Positions 14,288 through 25,788 of a stretch of 64,000 nucleotides of DNA are shown here, piece after piece; positions within the stretch are counted from its first letter, which is position 1, and each line of letters starts with the position of its first letter. The stretch comes from Vairimorpha apis BRL 01 (lineage: Eukaryota > Microsporidia > Nosematidae): positions 7,381-71,380 of the forward strand of contig KE647306.1 in the NCBI GenBank assembly GCA_000447185.1. The letters are read 5' to 3'. A model generated the notes under the pieces. The model worked only from the letters and a program-made list of their open reading frames with translations. It had not been told where the DNA came from and did no database searches. Position numbers and translations under genes: made by a program.

Positions 14288-14860
14288 GAAGAGGTCAGGA
14301 AATTTTGGAGAATGGAGTGATAGAAGAGAGCAGGTACGTCTAATCAGTATTACTCTGTAAGAAGAAAGATAAAAATGTCAGATTTTGCATTGACTTTCGA
14401 AGGATTAACAAAATTACCATTCCATACGAATATCCAATACCGAGTATTGATGAAAGCTTAGACTAACTACAAAGAGTCTCGATATTTAGCACCATAGACG
14501 TGGAATCTGCCTATAATCAGATAAACGTGAGGGAAGAGGATAGATATAAAACAACATTCTACACAAAGGAAAACTTATAATAATAATAAGAATGTCTTTC
14601 TGGTAATAAATGTGCCGTTCACCTTTAAGAGAATTATAAACAAGTATTTTACAGAATATATGTACAAATTCGTGACGGTCTACTTAGATGACATACTAGT
14701 GTATTCGAAGGATCATAACTCTTTTATAATACATAAAAGAAAAGTATTGGTCATCATACAAAAGATAGTCTTGAAGCTGAACAGGAAGAAGTTTTGTTTA
14801 TTACAACGAAAAGTGGAATTTATATGTTCTGCATCGTTACTTGGCTCGTAAAGATACGGA
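14288..14860 (+). pseudogene. Ty3/gypsy reverse transcriptase, inactivated
   Basis: The frame gives EILENGVIEES, then FCIDFRRINK, then IPYEYPIPSIDE, FSTIDVESAYNQI and EDRYKTTFYT, and after a break PFTFKRIINKYF, FVTVYLDDILVYS (YLDD at 14,681-14,692) and LKLNRKKFCLLQ. These are the consecutive RT blocks of Ty3/gypsy elements, where the YxDD aspartates bind metal. In-frame TAA codons sit where the family usually has Gln or another residue (for example the LD-stop-LQ site), which fits C-to-T decay. A stop-free piece of about 80 codons around YLDD remains (14,612-14,851, opening with a GTG codon rather than ATG), but it is not a gene by itself. Confidence 0.85.
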
Positions 14861-15079
14861 TAAAACAAAATTTGAGAACTATAGAGTAAATAACTCCCAA
14901 CATAAAGAAAATATTCTAGCGTTTAGCGAATTTTTCTCTTACTTTAGCAAGTTAATTAAGAACTATGCATTAAAGATGATATCCTTATATTAGACTCAAA
15001 AAGGTAAACTTAATCCTAAATCTGAAATGACTTTTGCAACGATAAAAATATTTTTAACACGAAACAGAATATTATGAAT

Positions 15080-15480
15080 GTTATGGGTCTGAGATGACAT
15101 GATTTTGAATAAGGATTCTACTTAAACACAGACATCCAAAACTTAGCCATAGGGGTTGTACATTAAAAAAAAGAAACTGACTAAAAATAGTCCCTGTGAT
15201 CTACACCTCAACGAAGTTGTTAAAGATGGAGATAAATTATACAATCACGGATAAAGAGTGTTCGGATTGTATGGGCGAAAAAGCTTAGAATATATCTTAT
15301 AAAAAAATTCGTTTTTAGAACAGATCATTAAGAATAAAAATGACTGTTGAATTTGATGGACACAACGGGTCGTTTGATTCAATGGATACTGCACTACAAG
15401 AATACCTTTAAAAAATCAAACACATCAAAGGACACATAACGTGATTACTGACGTTCTGAGCCGAATAATCTTACTCCTAA
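15080..15480 (+). pseudogene. Ty3/gypsy RNase H, inactivated
   Basis: Fragments in order are NTDIQNLAIGVVH (the first catalytic Asp block), PVIYTSTKLLKMEINYTIT followed by DKECSDC (the S-KL-E-NY-x-E/D-KEC block) and HNVITDVLSR, the usual NxxAD-x-LSR boundary after RNase H. Several stops and frame changes lie between them. It directly follows the RT, and the 3' terminal repeat comes next. Confidence 0.75.
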
Positions 15481-15594
15481 GCGAAATAATTGTGAAAGAA
15501 TCAGACGCTGTAAGAAAATATATCTGAAGATTGAAGAATCAGATCTATTTAATTCCTTCAGAGAGAGTGTGTGTGTCAGAAGACAAGCCTACTC

Positions 15595-15640
15595 TGACTA
15601 TCAGAATCTTAAACCCTGGGTGATTCTTATATAAATAATG
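15595..15640 (+). repeat. 3' terminal-repeat remnant of the Ty3-like element
   Basis: Partner of 13,021-13,066 in direct orientation. It closes the element just after the RNase H tail. Confidence 0.5.
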
Positions 15641-16789
15641 CTAGTTAGTTTAAATATGAAAGTTGAAAGGTTTGCAAGTAATCATACAAACAATAAGCTA
15701 GGTTAGAATATGCCCTCCTCTGTTGTTTATAAAGCCTTACTTCTCCTTTACAAGTTGGTGATAGTTTGATGGCTTTAATTAATCCTAGACTATCTACGTC
15801 GGAAACAACCTTATTTTGTCATGAGTTTAAATAAATATATTTTTTAGTGAAAATAATAAGGTTTTACTGAATCTTTCATCTACTTTAGATCAGGCCTCAA
15901 GCATGATCACATTTAAAATTTTAAAATCTCTGCAATTTTTGCACGCAAAATAATTAAGATTTTAAGAAAAAAACTATTCTTGAAATTAATTAAATAATTC
16001 AAAATAAATTTTATACTAAAACAATTACTTATATCATAGTTTTCAATTTTATAGCTTTAAATTTAATTTTTTTAATTTTTATTAATATTTTTTTCAAATT
16101 TTGTATATTATAAAAATTAAAGAAAATGATTTTAAAAATATTAAATACTATTATTGACAATTTTTAAAGAAAATATTTAAAAAAAATATTTAGAAATGAT
16201 GTTTTACTAATAAGCTTTATTATAATAAATATTAACATAAAATTTTTGATTGTAAAAAATAAATATTAAATTAAAAACAAATGTGTTTTCTTATTATTTA
16301 AATTGAAAAAGTAATTATAGTTATATACTGTTCGCATCTTAAATATAGATTTACCATATTTCAAACCTTATCTTGTTTAATAGTATTTTAATTATATTGT
16401 AATGAATATATGCATATATTTTATTATTAATAATTAGCTCTCGCATATTTTTGTAGTGTCATTTAAAAACTGACCCTAACCTTCTTAAATTATAAAATAT
16501 AGAATTACTTTAGCCTGACATTTTTGTATTGTTTTCAATTTTATAGTAAAAACATTTATTTTTTTGTTATTTTTACATTAATACCATTTTGTAAATGTCT
16601 TTGCTTGTTATTTTATTTAATTCTTTTTCTTTAATTATCAAATACAAATATAATTAATTGTTAGATTTATTTCTTTATATAAGATGTTATTTAATATTCT
16701 TTTATGACTTCACTTTTGTTGTTAAATATTGTTAATATTGAGTATTTCATATTTTTTAGTATTAATAACTTTATTTTAATGTCTAACTA

Positions 16790-18200
16790 ATAAATCACAT
16801 CTTACTACTCAGTTAGCCTTTTGATGGCAATTATGTTAAATTTTGTTTTTAATTGCAATAAGAACACATGACATTCTTCACCTAAACATATTAATATCCT
16901 GCTTTAAAATGCAGATCTTTTCTTTTTAAACCATTTGAAAGTTCTGTTAAAGGGAAATTTTGATTTTATTTTATTAATAAACATTATATGTAATATTGTT
17001 TTTTACGTTGCTGTGTAGTTTTGATTTTTTTTAAAGTTTAAGTCGTTAATTTTCTCTTCCTCTGTAAGATATTTAACCTCAATACAATATAAATTAGATA
17101 TAGAAATGTTTTATATGTTATTCCACTTGTAAAATAACTTCTTCTAATTTAAATTTTAAAAATTTATCTATGTGTACAATTTCCGGACAAAAAGATATTT
17201 TGTATCTATGTTCAATATTTTTTAGTTATCTGTCTTTTTAATACCTTGACAGAGAAATTCTTTTAAATTTTAATGTTGTTAATAACCAAAAACTTTTTTT
17301 AATTTTTATCAAATTTTTAGAAATCTATTGATTTATGTCTATTATATTGACATAAGTTTATTAACAATATATCATGTTTGCGAATAAATTTAATAAATTT
17401 TTTTTCATATATTTGTGTTGCAGGATAATAAATGCTTGCGATATTTTACTTTAATTATTTTATGAGTCTTTTTTATAACTTGATCTATTCATTTTTTAAT
17501 ATATCAAGGTACTTATATTATTCTGTGCAGGTATGTTCGAAACAAATCTTAAAAATTGTTTATTTAATTCAAAACCTATATTTTTAAAAAAAGTTATAGT
17601 TTCATCACACATGTACTTACATACATAATCTTTTTTTGTCATCAACTCAAGATCATATTATAACAAACGATAATTAGTACTGTATGAATACTTAATATTT
17701 TCAATTTTAAGCAAAATATATTTACTAATCACTGTCTTTTATGTTGTTTTTACATAAGACAAACAAGAACCTCGATAAACTATCTCTTTTAAGTATGATC
17801 ATTAAATTTTTTTTGTGTTGTTTTCTTTTCATATTTAATGTCATACACCAACTTTTAATTTTTCGTTATAGAATTTTGTAATACAAGATGAAAAATTGTA
17901 ATCACAATTAAAAAAACTTTAAAATATATGCACAACAATTTTTATATCGTTATTAAATAAAATATTGATAACTATTATTAGCATGCCTGTTTTTTGTTTG
18001 TTGCACATAATTTTATTTAAAGTAGAATTTAAAACAATTAAAATATTTCTTGTACCTACAATATTATAATATTAGTTACACATTTAATTTATGATATGTA
18101 AAATGTGACATTAAAGAGATTGTTCTAAAATCAATCCTTTATAAGGTTGACTATTTTTTAAATAAAAAATGTAAAACTATTTTTGTTATTCTTAAGATTT
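16790..18200 (-). mobile_element. probable R2/R4-type non-LTR remnant (weak)
   Basis: The whole 15,900-19,400 stretch is T-rich on the plus strand, as expected for an A-rich decayed coding strand on minus. Reading minus, three weak matches fall in the right order: GLILEQSL near 18,150 (family GILQGDSL), LFNNDIKIVV near 17,950 (family LLFIDDLKL) and MCSYCN near 16,865 followed by VVRCDLL near 16,800 (zinc finger and the VVRC block before the endonuclease). Each is degenerate and in different frames. I see nothing else in 15,641-20,760. Confidence 0.35.
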
Positions 18201-20779
18201 TGGTAAATTTTATTTACATTTATTTATATTTACGAAAGATGCAATATATTTTATATAGAAATTTAAATTTAAATATTAACAGTTAATTTCAATGTAAAAG
18301 AAACTTTAAAATATAAAAAACCTATCATTAGAGATAAACATGTTGTCATATCTTATATTAAGAGTATATTCTAATAAATATTAACAAAATTTTATAATAA
18401 TTTGTATGACATATTCAACTTTGCTCCAGAAGTTTGATTGTTTTTTTATATTCTATGGATTCTGTAAAAATATCTTTTGCGATTTAAAATATATAATTAT
18501 ATTATTAAATTATACTTTTTTGCTCAACATATCTTTTTTATCAATGTCGATTTTTTCTTCAATGAATAAAATAACAGAGTTTTGATCCTTCTTATAAATT
18601 TTGGTGAACCAAAAATTCAAATATTTTTACAATAAAAAACTTTTCCTTATTATTTAGTTAATCTCTTGTACGTTGTTCTTTAACAAAATGAGCATTTTTT
18701 TTAAGTTTTCAATTTTTAACAGAATATTAGTACGTTGTTTCAAAAAAACTTATTTTTCCTAACAGAACATATTTTTGTTTTAGAATAAAAATGTCTAAAT
18801 TTTTTTGATCACGTCGGTTAAATAAAATATTGCTTTAATTTTGAATATGTATTCGTATCTCTCATAATATCGTGGTTTTTTTAATACCATTTTTCTCACA
18901 ACATTAAGATCTTTAAACTCTCTTTAATGATGTAATTTTAAAAATTTTGTAAGTATTTAAAGAATTTTTGCTTTATCTTATAAATATTTATTTGTACTCA
19001 TTATATGGTCTCAATAAAAATTATGTCCTATTAATATGTAGCTTTTTTGTTTATAGGTTTTATAATTAAGTTTTAACATCTTCTACAATTTAAATATAAT
19101 ACATATAATAAACCTTACTTGCTATAAACTTATTGTACTTACTACGTAATTTTCACAGATGAACTGCGTAAATAACTTCCAAATAAATCTTTACATCTTT
19201 CATATCATTTCACAAAATCTATTAAGTGCATTTCATTTAATCATTCAGATCAATTTAAATTTAAATTAACGGAACAGCTTTAAGTACAATATGAATAGTA
19301 TTACTATTATGTACATTGTCAAGTAAAGACTTGGTGTGGTAAAGTCAGTTTCTTTTTATTTCCTATTATTTTTTGCTCTTCATGTTCGTTTTAAAATAAT
19401 GACAATTTAACTCTATATATAATCTTTTAATTTAACAAATTAATTAAAATTAAATTTTTTTCAACATCATCTGTAAAATTAAATTATATATATTAAAAAT
19501 TGTAAAATAAAGAAAAAAATAAACATTGAGCTGAAAAGATAAAAAAAATTTAATAAATAAATGTTATCTTGTGAAAATGTCACGGTGGTTACAAAAAAAT
19601 GATAAGTATGCTAATGAACTGAAAATTTGCAATCATTAGCTTCTATGAATGCTATTCTTAGTGATGTGCAAATTTAATTGAAGATCGTTCTAATAATGCA
19701 GTTATAAATATATTAATTAGATGAAAACATGTGCTTAGAGAAAGTTAGTTAAAATTATTTGCATTCTTTTATATTAAATCTAAGACTAAATTTTGTGAAA
19801 TTTTGTTTAAGTAAAGTTCCAAAATGTCTTACTTACAACATCAATTACGACTATTATTGTAAGAAGGTTTAAATAAAAAAGTAATAAACTAGTAAAAATT
19901 TTAAATAAATTTATCTCTTTTAAAGAGATTTTCTTTAAAATGCAAAAAGAACGTAAAACACATATATGGAGCTCTGTAAGAGATCAATTACAAAATTAAA
20001 TCCCGCTGAAGATAACTCATTGAAAATAGACGTATAAATAATATAGATGTTGAGTAAAAAGTAGATTATTTTTGATATTTTACTCCATTCATAGGATGTT
20101 GGATATAGCAAGTTTCTTTTAGTCTGTACAGCTGTTTTATGAAAACTTTGGGGAAAAAATTGGACGAAAAATTGAATGAAAAACAATATTAATAAAAAGA
20201 TTATGAATATTCAATCTAAAAAAACTTTTTTATCTAAGTATAAGAATGACTGCTCTTCTGTAAAAAAAAAGATTTTAAACGCGAAAAGGATTATTTAACA
20301 ATATGGTCTCATTTTAATTTTTTTTAAAATCTATCAAAAATTTTTCTCTATGATTTGAACTATTTATTATAAATTTTGAAAAAATCAAAAAATATTATAA
20401 AGAAAATGCCAATTTGAACTTTACCTTGAGGATTATATAGAAATCTTTACAATGAATTGAGGTATTTTATAAGATACCATTTATGAAATCAAAAACATAT
20501 TGTCAGAAATGTAAGTTTTGTTAACAATAAAGCTGATGAAGGTTTTTTAAACTAAAATATCTTGGTTAAAAGAGTATCAATAAAAGAAAACATTTAATTT
20601 ACTATGATGTATAAGTTCTTGTAATTCATTCAATGGTTTACATGCTAAAAAATAGCAAAGTCAGAAAGCTTATACATTATCTTAATTAAGAAAATGACAT
20701 CTATTTATAAGGATCGTATTACTCATAAAAAACGTTTGTTTAAATGGTAAGCTTTTAAAGACATAGTTTTTTAAAGATA

Positions 20780-22335
20780 TTAACATTTAATACCAAAATC
20801 AATCTTTAATCCAGTAAAGACTTTAGATTTATCACTTGCATGCTTAATTTGTGTAGATTGACGACTATATGTATCACTGAAGTAAACAATTTGTGGTGGA
20901 AGAAAATTTTAAATTTTGACTTATCAAATGTAAACAATAAAAAGAGTACTTGATGCTTAAAAACAATTGTTAACTAATATTTTATTAATTAGATCAATAA
21001 TTTTGACTTATAGACTGCATGAATTGATGTCAAGAAAGCGTTTTACTTTATTAATCACACTTATCAGTAAAGTACATAGAATGTTTGAGATTGTAAATTG
21101 GATAATAAAAATTTTTAAACTATCGTTTAAAATAGAATTTGGAAATTAAAACTATCAACAACATTTTCAATAACAAAAACTAAAAAATGGATATCTTATA
21201 CAATAATGTTTCTTTTTTTACATTTTATTTTAACGTTGAATTCTGTCAGAAAAAAATTGAATGTTTTTTAGTTAAATAGAATATAAAAATCCGAGTACGC
21301 TTTAACTATTTTCTTTTTATCACTAATTTTAAAATTTATCAAAATCATAAAAGTTTCGAAATTAATAATAGTCGAAAAAAAAATTTTTATGAAAGTGTAC
21401 TCAAGATAATTGTAAAGAAATCTTCAACTAACTCTGTAATCTGTGGAGATAATGGGAATTTATTAGCGTCAAATGAAAGTTATAAATACTCAATTAAACA
21501 AAAAACAGAGAAGGTTATAACAAAATGTATACACTATAAAAATAATAATTTATATCGAGTTTCGAGNNNNNNNNNNNNNNNNNNNNNNNNNNNNNNNNNN
21601 NNNNNNNNNNNNNNNNNNNNNNNNNNNNNNNNNNNNNNNNNNNNNNNNNNNNNNNNNNNNNNNNNNNNNNNNNNNNNNNNNNNNNNNNNNNNNNATAACT
21701 ACACAATGTGATAGAATGTTATCAAACAGCTAAAAAAAAGTTTTATAGTGTATATATCTATTGTATTGCCTTAATAATAACATTGGTAAATCAAAATATT
21801 TATAGTTACACATGAACACTAACGGTTATTCAAATTATTATATAAAATATCTTAATTGTTTTTTAATTAATTTTATATAAACGATTGTATTATATGAAAA
21901 AATAAATATAATTAAGATTTGTGATAAAAATTTATACAGTATAGAAAGACACAAATTATACGAATGATATGAACAAGTATAAATTATTCAGTTATATCAT
22001 AGTTGAATACCACTTAAGCAACAATAAAGTTCTATGTATACATGAGAAAAATAAAGCACAATAAGCTTGATGTGCCTATTAAAAGAAAAAGAGTAATATT
22101 AATTTTTGGTTTGGGAATAATAAATTTCTACAATCTATGAGCTGTTGCGACTTGGTATAAACATTAATAAGACACACTGGTTTGTCACTTGAGGTTGTGC
22201 ATAAATACAAAAAAATAATGCCATATTTTATAACATTGAAAGGTGGTACAACAAACTTTCATAAGCATATAAAAAACAATTTAATATATAACCATACACA
22301 GGCATATGGATAATCCAGAATGCTAGATATAACCC
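20780..22335 (+). mobile_element. decayed R2/R4-type non-LTR retrotransposon
   Basis: Reading plus, the RT finger/palm starts near 20,825 with DFRFITCMLNLCRL (family NYRPITCMSNLYKL), followed near 21,015 by IDVKKAFYFINHTY and by WIIKIFKLSFKI. After a short N gap the restriction-like endonuclease appears at about 22,050-22,330: HNKLDVPIKRKRVILIF, then GLGIINFYN, HKYKKIMPYFITL and TTNFHKHIKN. Family members read KPD and EVG where this copy has KLD and GLG, so the nuclease active site is lost too. The family makes an ORF with RT followed by a PD-(D/E)xK-like nuclease that nicks its target for target-primed reverse transcription. Confidence 0.65.
21567..21694. other. assembly gap (128 N)
   Basis: A run of N inside the non-LTR remnant at 20,780-22,335. 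A minus-strand frame that spans it is an artefact. Confidence 0.99.
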
Positions 22336-23157
22336 TATAGTACCCAACTTTTTTTTCACGTTTAGGTTATTATTACAGAGAAAGAATAGGAGGTTAATAA
22401 CAAAGAAATTAAAAATTAAAATACCAACCAATGTTATTCTATATTAATATTGCCAAAAGTGAAACATAACTACAATAGACAATAATACCTTTAATAAAAT
22501 TTTAATCATTAATTTTAAAAATTAAAGATGCAAAAAAATATATTTGACATAATTTCAAGCATCAAAATTAATGTTGTTATCATATTAATTTAGTTATTTT
22601 GTAATTGTTAATTATTTGATATTAGTCTTGAACGTTAATAAAAAAGTGATCATAATTTTTATAATTTTAAAATAACATAATATTGCAAATTGTATTTTAC
22701 TAAATTATGAACCTATTTTTTAATATTTATTTAATAAAGCTCAAAAAATATATTAAAATTTTAATATAAGTTTCTAAGTCAATATTAATGATAAAAAAAA
22801 TCTTAATCAAACTGATAATATCTCAATAAATACTACATATATTAAATTATTTTAGTAGAAAAATAAATTTTTATAAAACAAGTTAAAGAGAAAAATGATT
22901 AAAAAGATATTATTTGTAAAATAAACACTATTATTTAGCATGAATTAAATATTCATCGAATATTTTTCAAAAAAGTTAAATTAAATATTTACAAGTTTTA
23001 AACAAATTATAAAAAATATTTGAACGTAAATTTACAAGTAAAATGAATATAAAAGTATTTTTTTGAACTGTATATTATATATTATAAATTTATATGTACT
23101 ATCAAAATATGATTAATTTAAATATATTTAATTGTTTTTAATATTTTGAAATACATA

Positions 23158-23837
23158 ACGAGGTGGTTAGGTGTATACATCTTTACTATGTAGAAAATAT
23201 GGATTTAAAAAACCAATAAGATCAGAAGCCATTCAGTACAAGAGGTTATGGAGAATGATCAGGCGGAGATCCGAGTTGATACTCGATTGGTTACTGACAT
23301 TAAAGTCAGCCATAATAAGCCCGATATCATGGTAATAGACAAAAGAGAGGGAAATTCTTATAGTAGAGGTTGGAATAACCAATCAGGATCGACTTTCATT
23401 AGTCGAAAATGAAAAACTTAGGAAATATGACCTACTTGCAAATGAACTTGATATAATACATAAGTGTAAGACAAGGATAGTACCATATGTGATGACATGG
23501 GACGGTGTGGTGACTAAATACCACAAAAGACATATTAAAGAGCTCGAAATCCAACCAAACCTCTAGGCATATATACAGTATTAGTTCTAAAGAAAACTTT
23601 AGAGTCTATCTCTCTAGAGCGAAGACAAGGACACGATTGGAGTGAAGCTTGAGAGGATGAGATAGGAGATGCAGTGGAGAAACTATTAATACGAAAACCA
23701 TATGAAGGTAATATTATTGAGGAGGCGAAACCAAAACGCATTGAAAACAAAATGTCTCTCAATGAATAGAGTAAAGAAGAACATGGTGAGGAACAAATAG
23801 TAAATCTCAATAGTAAAAATATTAATGTCAATTAAAC
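23158..23837 (+). mobile_element. R2/R4-type element fragment: endonuclease domain and C-terminal tail
   Basis: The fragment begins abruptly with NEVVRC, then reads RSHSVQEVMENDQAEIRVDT, HNKPDIMVIDK (KPD at 23,317-23,325), and after a one-base shift EILIVEVGITNQDRLSLVE, KLRKYDLLANELDIIHKCKT, PYVMTWDGVVTKYHKRHI and LKKTLESISLERR. This is the restriction-like endonuclease of R2/R4 elements with PD, E and the downstream K-YH block all present. The tail continues, with breaks, to a stop near 23,835. It is much GC-richer than its flanks. Only two or three single-base lesions separate it from an open frame, so it is younger than most copies here. No RT is attached. Confidence 0.8.
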
Positions 23838-24129
23838 AAAAATAAATCAGATGAATATTATAACCCAATAAATTACATTATAAAAATATTTTGTAATTAT
23901 CTTGTTAAAACAATAAAAGGATTTAAATATTAAAAAACAAGTATTTGGAGCTAAAAGAATTTATGATTTTGATTATTAATGACAATAAAACAAATATATA
24001 ATATATCAATTTATTAAATTTAATTAAATATAAAAGACTAATAATACTGTTTAAAATAAATTAGTATTGTATTTTTTACAAATCATTATAAAAAATAATA
24101 ATTTATTTAAATACTTGTAACAAATCATC

Positions 24130-25788
24130 TTCTTTTTATTGACGACTTGAAAATCCTGGCTGAATTGATGTTGTCTTTAAGCTGATGAAAGAAGAATTTA
24201 AAAATTTCTTCAGATGTGTTAAACTTTAGATGAACAAAGATAAATCTGCCACCAACTGTATGGGTTGTAGCGATGATGCATTAGTGCCGGAAATCTATAA
24301 AGGATATAAGTATTTGGGAATTACGTAAGACGCCACCAGTACAATCAAAAAAGTGACCTTTGCAAAGGTGAAGACAGAGATCTTGGCACGTGTAGAAAGA
24401 CTATGCAGTACAAAGTAAAATGGCAAGAATATAATTCGAGCCATTAATGAACATGTTATATCGGTCATTAATTACCTAATTAGCCTTTTAAAACACTAGC
24501 ATGAAGATTTCAAAAGTCTTGACTTTGATATCAGACAGGTGTTGATTAAACACCAGATACATCTACAACCAGCCTGTAAATAAAGGTTATTTTTTTGAGA
24601 ACAGAAATGGGAAGAAGTCTTACTAGTATTGAATTAAGAAGCGAGTCAATGCTTCTTAACATGCTTTAGTAATTATATAAATCTAGTAATAGAGCTTTGG
24701 GTTGTGCCAATACATAAAACAGAAGAGGAGATGTCATCTTATCTTTCACTTATTATAGGATATCTGAATGTGAGGTATGTCCTGGAAGGAATGAATTCTT
24801 CAAATTCGCTTGTGGAAGCTCAAATAAACAAGCTATATAACGAGATTAAAACACGAACCAATCACGGAAAGTTATACAAAGCAAGGGACCACGAACAAGT
24901 AAGCATCGAGGGATCTTCTACATGGCGGTAAAGAGGAACAATCAGGCTAGATCTGAAGCAGTGTATAGCTTCCTACAGTATAGGAATATATTCTGTGGAC
25001 ATGAGGGATGATGTCCTCACTGTGGATTCATAAGAAAGCTGTTGACTACCTAGCTACCAAGTGCGATTGAATGTTAGGTCATGACTACATGAGAAGACAC
25101 AATGAAATAGTAAGGTGTCCACATCTCTTACTATGCAAGAAATATGACTTTAAAAAGACCTAAAAAATCCGAACCCATTCTGTTTAGGAAATCATGGAGA
25201 ATAATTTGGCAGAATTAAGCATAGATACCAGAATAGGTATGGATATTAAGGTTAGTCATAATAAGCCTGATATCCTTGTTTTTGACAAGAAGAGGAAGGA
25301 AATTCTTATAGTTGAAGTTGGAATAACTAATCTCGATCGTTCTTCAATCGTCGAGAATGAAAAACTATGAAAATACAATCTCTCCTTGCTAATGTGCTAG
25401 GTGCAATCCATAAAGCTCAAACATAGATATTTCCCTATGTAATAACATCAGGATGTGTAGTAACTAAATATCACAAGAAGTACATCAGAGAGATTAAAAT
25501 CAAACCTTTTCTTGAAGCATACATTCATTCTATAGTACTTTTAAAGACCTTAGAGTTCATTTCATTAGACCGAAGACGAAACTATTACCAGATGGATGTT
25601 GGTGAAGATTAGACAATATTAGAGATTCTAGTACGATCTGTGTATATTAATGAAGCATCGGAAAAAGAAAAAGAGATAAAAATTATGGAAGTAAATTATG
25701 TACCTGTAATAAAGTCTTCAGTGAACATAAATTGTGAGGCTCTCAAAATTGACCGAGCTGAAGTGGAAACTGATAAAATCAAAGAATG
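24130..25788 (+). mobile_element. R2/R4-type element: 3' half of RT, zinc finger and endonuclease
   Basis: This starts at the RT catalytic box FIDDLKILAE (24,135), then KSATNCMGCSDDA, YKGYKYLGIT, NIIRAINEHVISVINYLI and IHLQPACK, thumb regions of the family. A stop-free block at 24,704-24,931 continues the same polypeptide. Next come IFCGHE and the zinc finger CPHCGFIRK (25,012) with DYLATKCD, in which the usual His is Tyr, then RRHNEIVRCPHLLLCKKY, HNKPDILVFDKKRKEILIVE and GITNLDRSSIVENEKL, ending at a stop at 25,786-25,788. The nuclease residues KPD (25,263) and E (25,314) are intact. Several stops and shifts make it non-coding as a whole. The RT N-terminus is missing. Confidence 0.85.

Larger units (their letters stand above)
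13021..15640 (+). mobile_element. decayed Ty3/gypsy LTR retrotransposon
   Basis: A dead LTR element of about 2.6 kb read on the plus strand. In order it shows a cysteine-containing gag-like fragment near 13,470 (DCEKVKEYYRPKKR), an aspartic-protease core at 13,761 (LLDKGASVSVI), reverse transcriptase with FCIDFRRINK, FSTIDVESAYNQI and YLDDILVYS, and RNase H (TDIQNLAIGVV, YTITDKECSDC, then a tail reading NVITDVLSR). The order PR-RT-RH is that of Ty3/gypsy. No integrase is seen: only about 110 bases separate the RNase H tail from the 3' repeat. Stops and frameshifts occur in every domain and the protease triad DTGA reads DKGA. It is therefore inactive. Confidence 0.85.

Noticed and set aside
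13700..15500. Alternative genetic code with TAA read as Gln
   Set aside because: Kinase, RPS14, thioredoxin reductase and the SNARE use CAA for Gln and have no internal TAA; the TAA codons are limited to dead elements.
21515..21706. 63-codon minus-strand frame
   Set aside because: Most of it is the 128-base N gap inside a retroelement remnant.
22228..22431. 67-codon minus-strand frame resembling a membrane protein
   Set aside because: Antisense to an R2/R4-type endonuclease remnant read on plus (HKYKKIMPYFITL and on).
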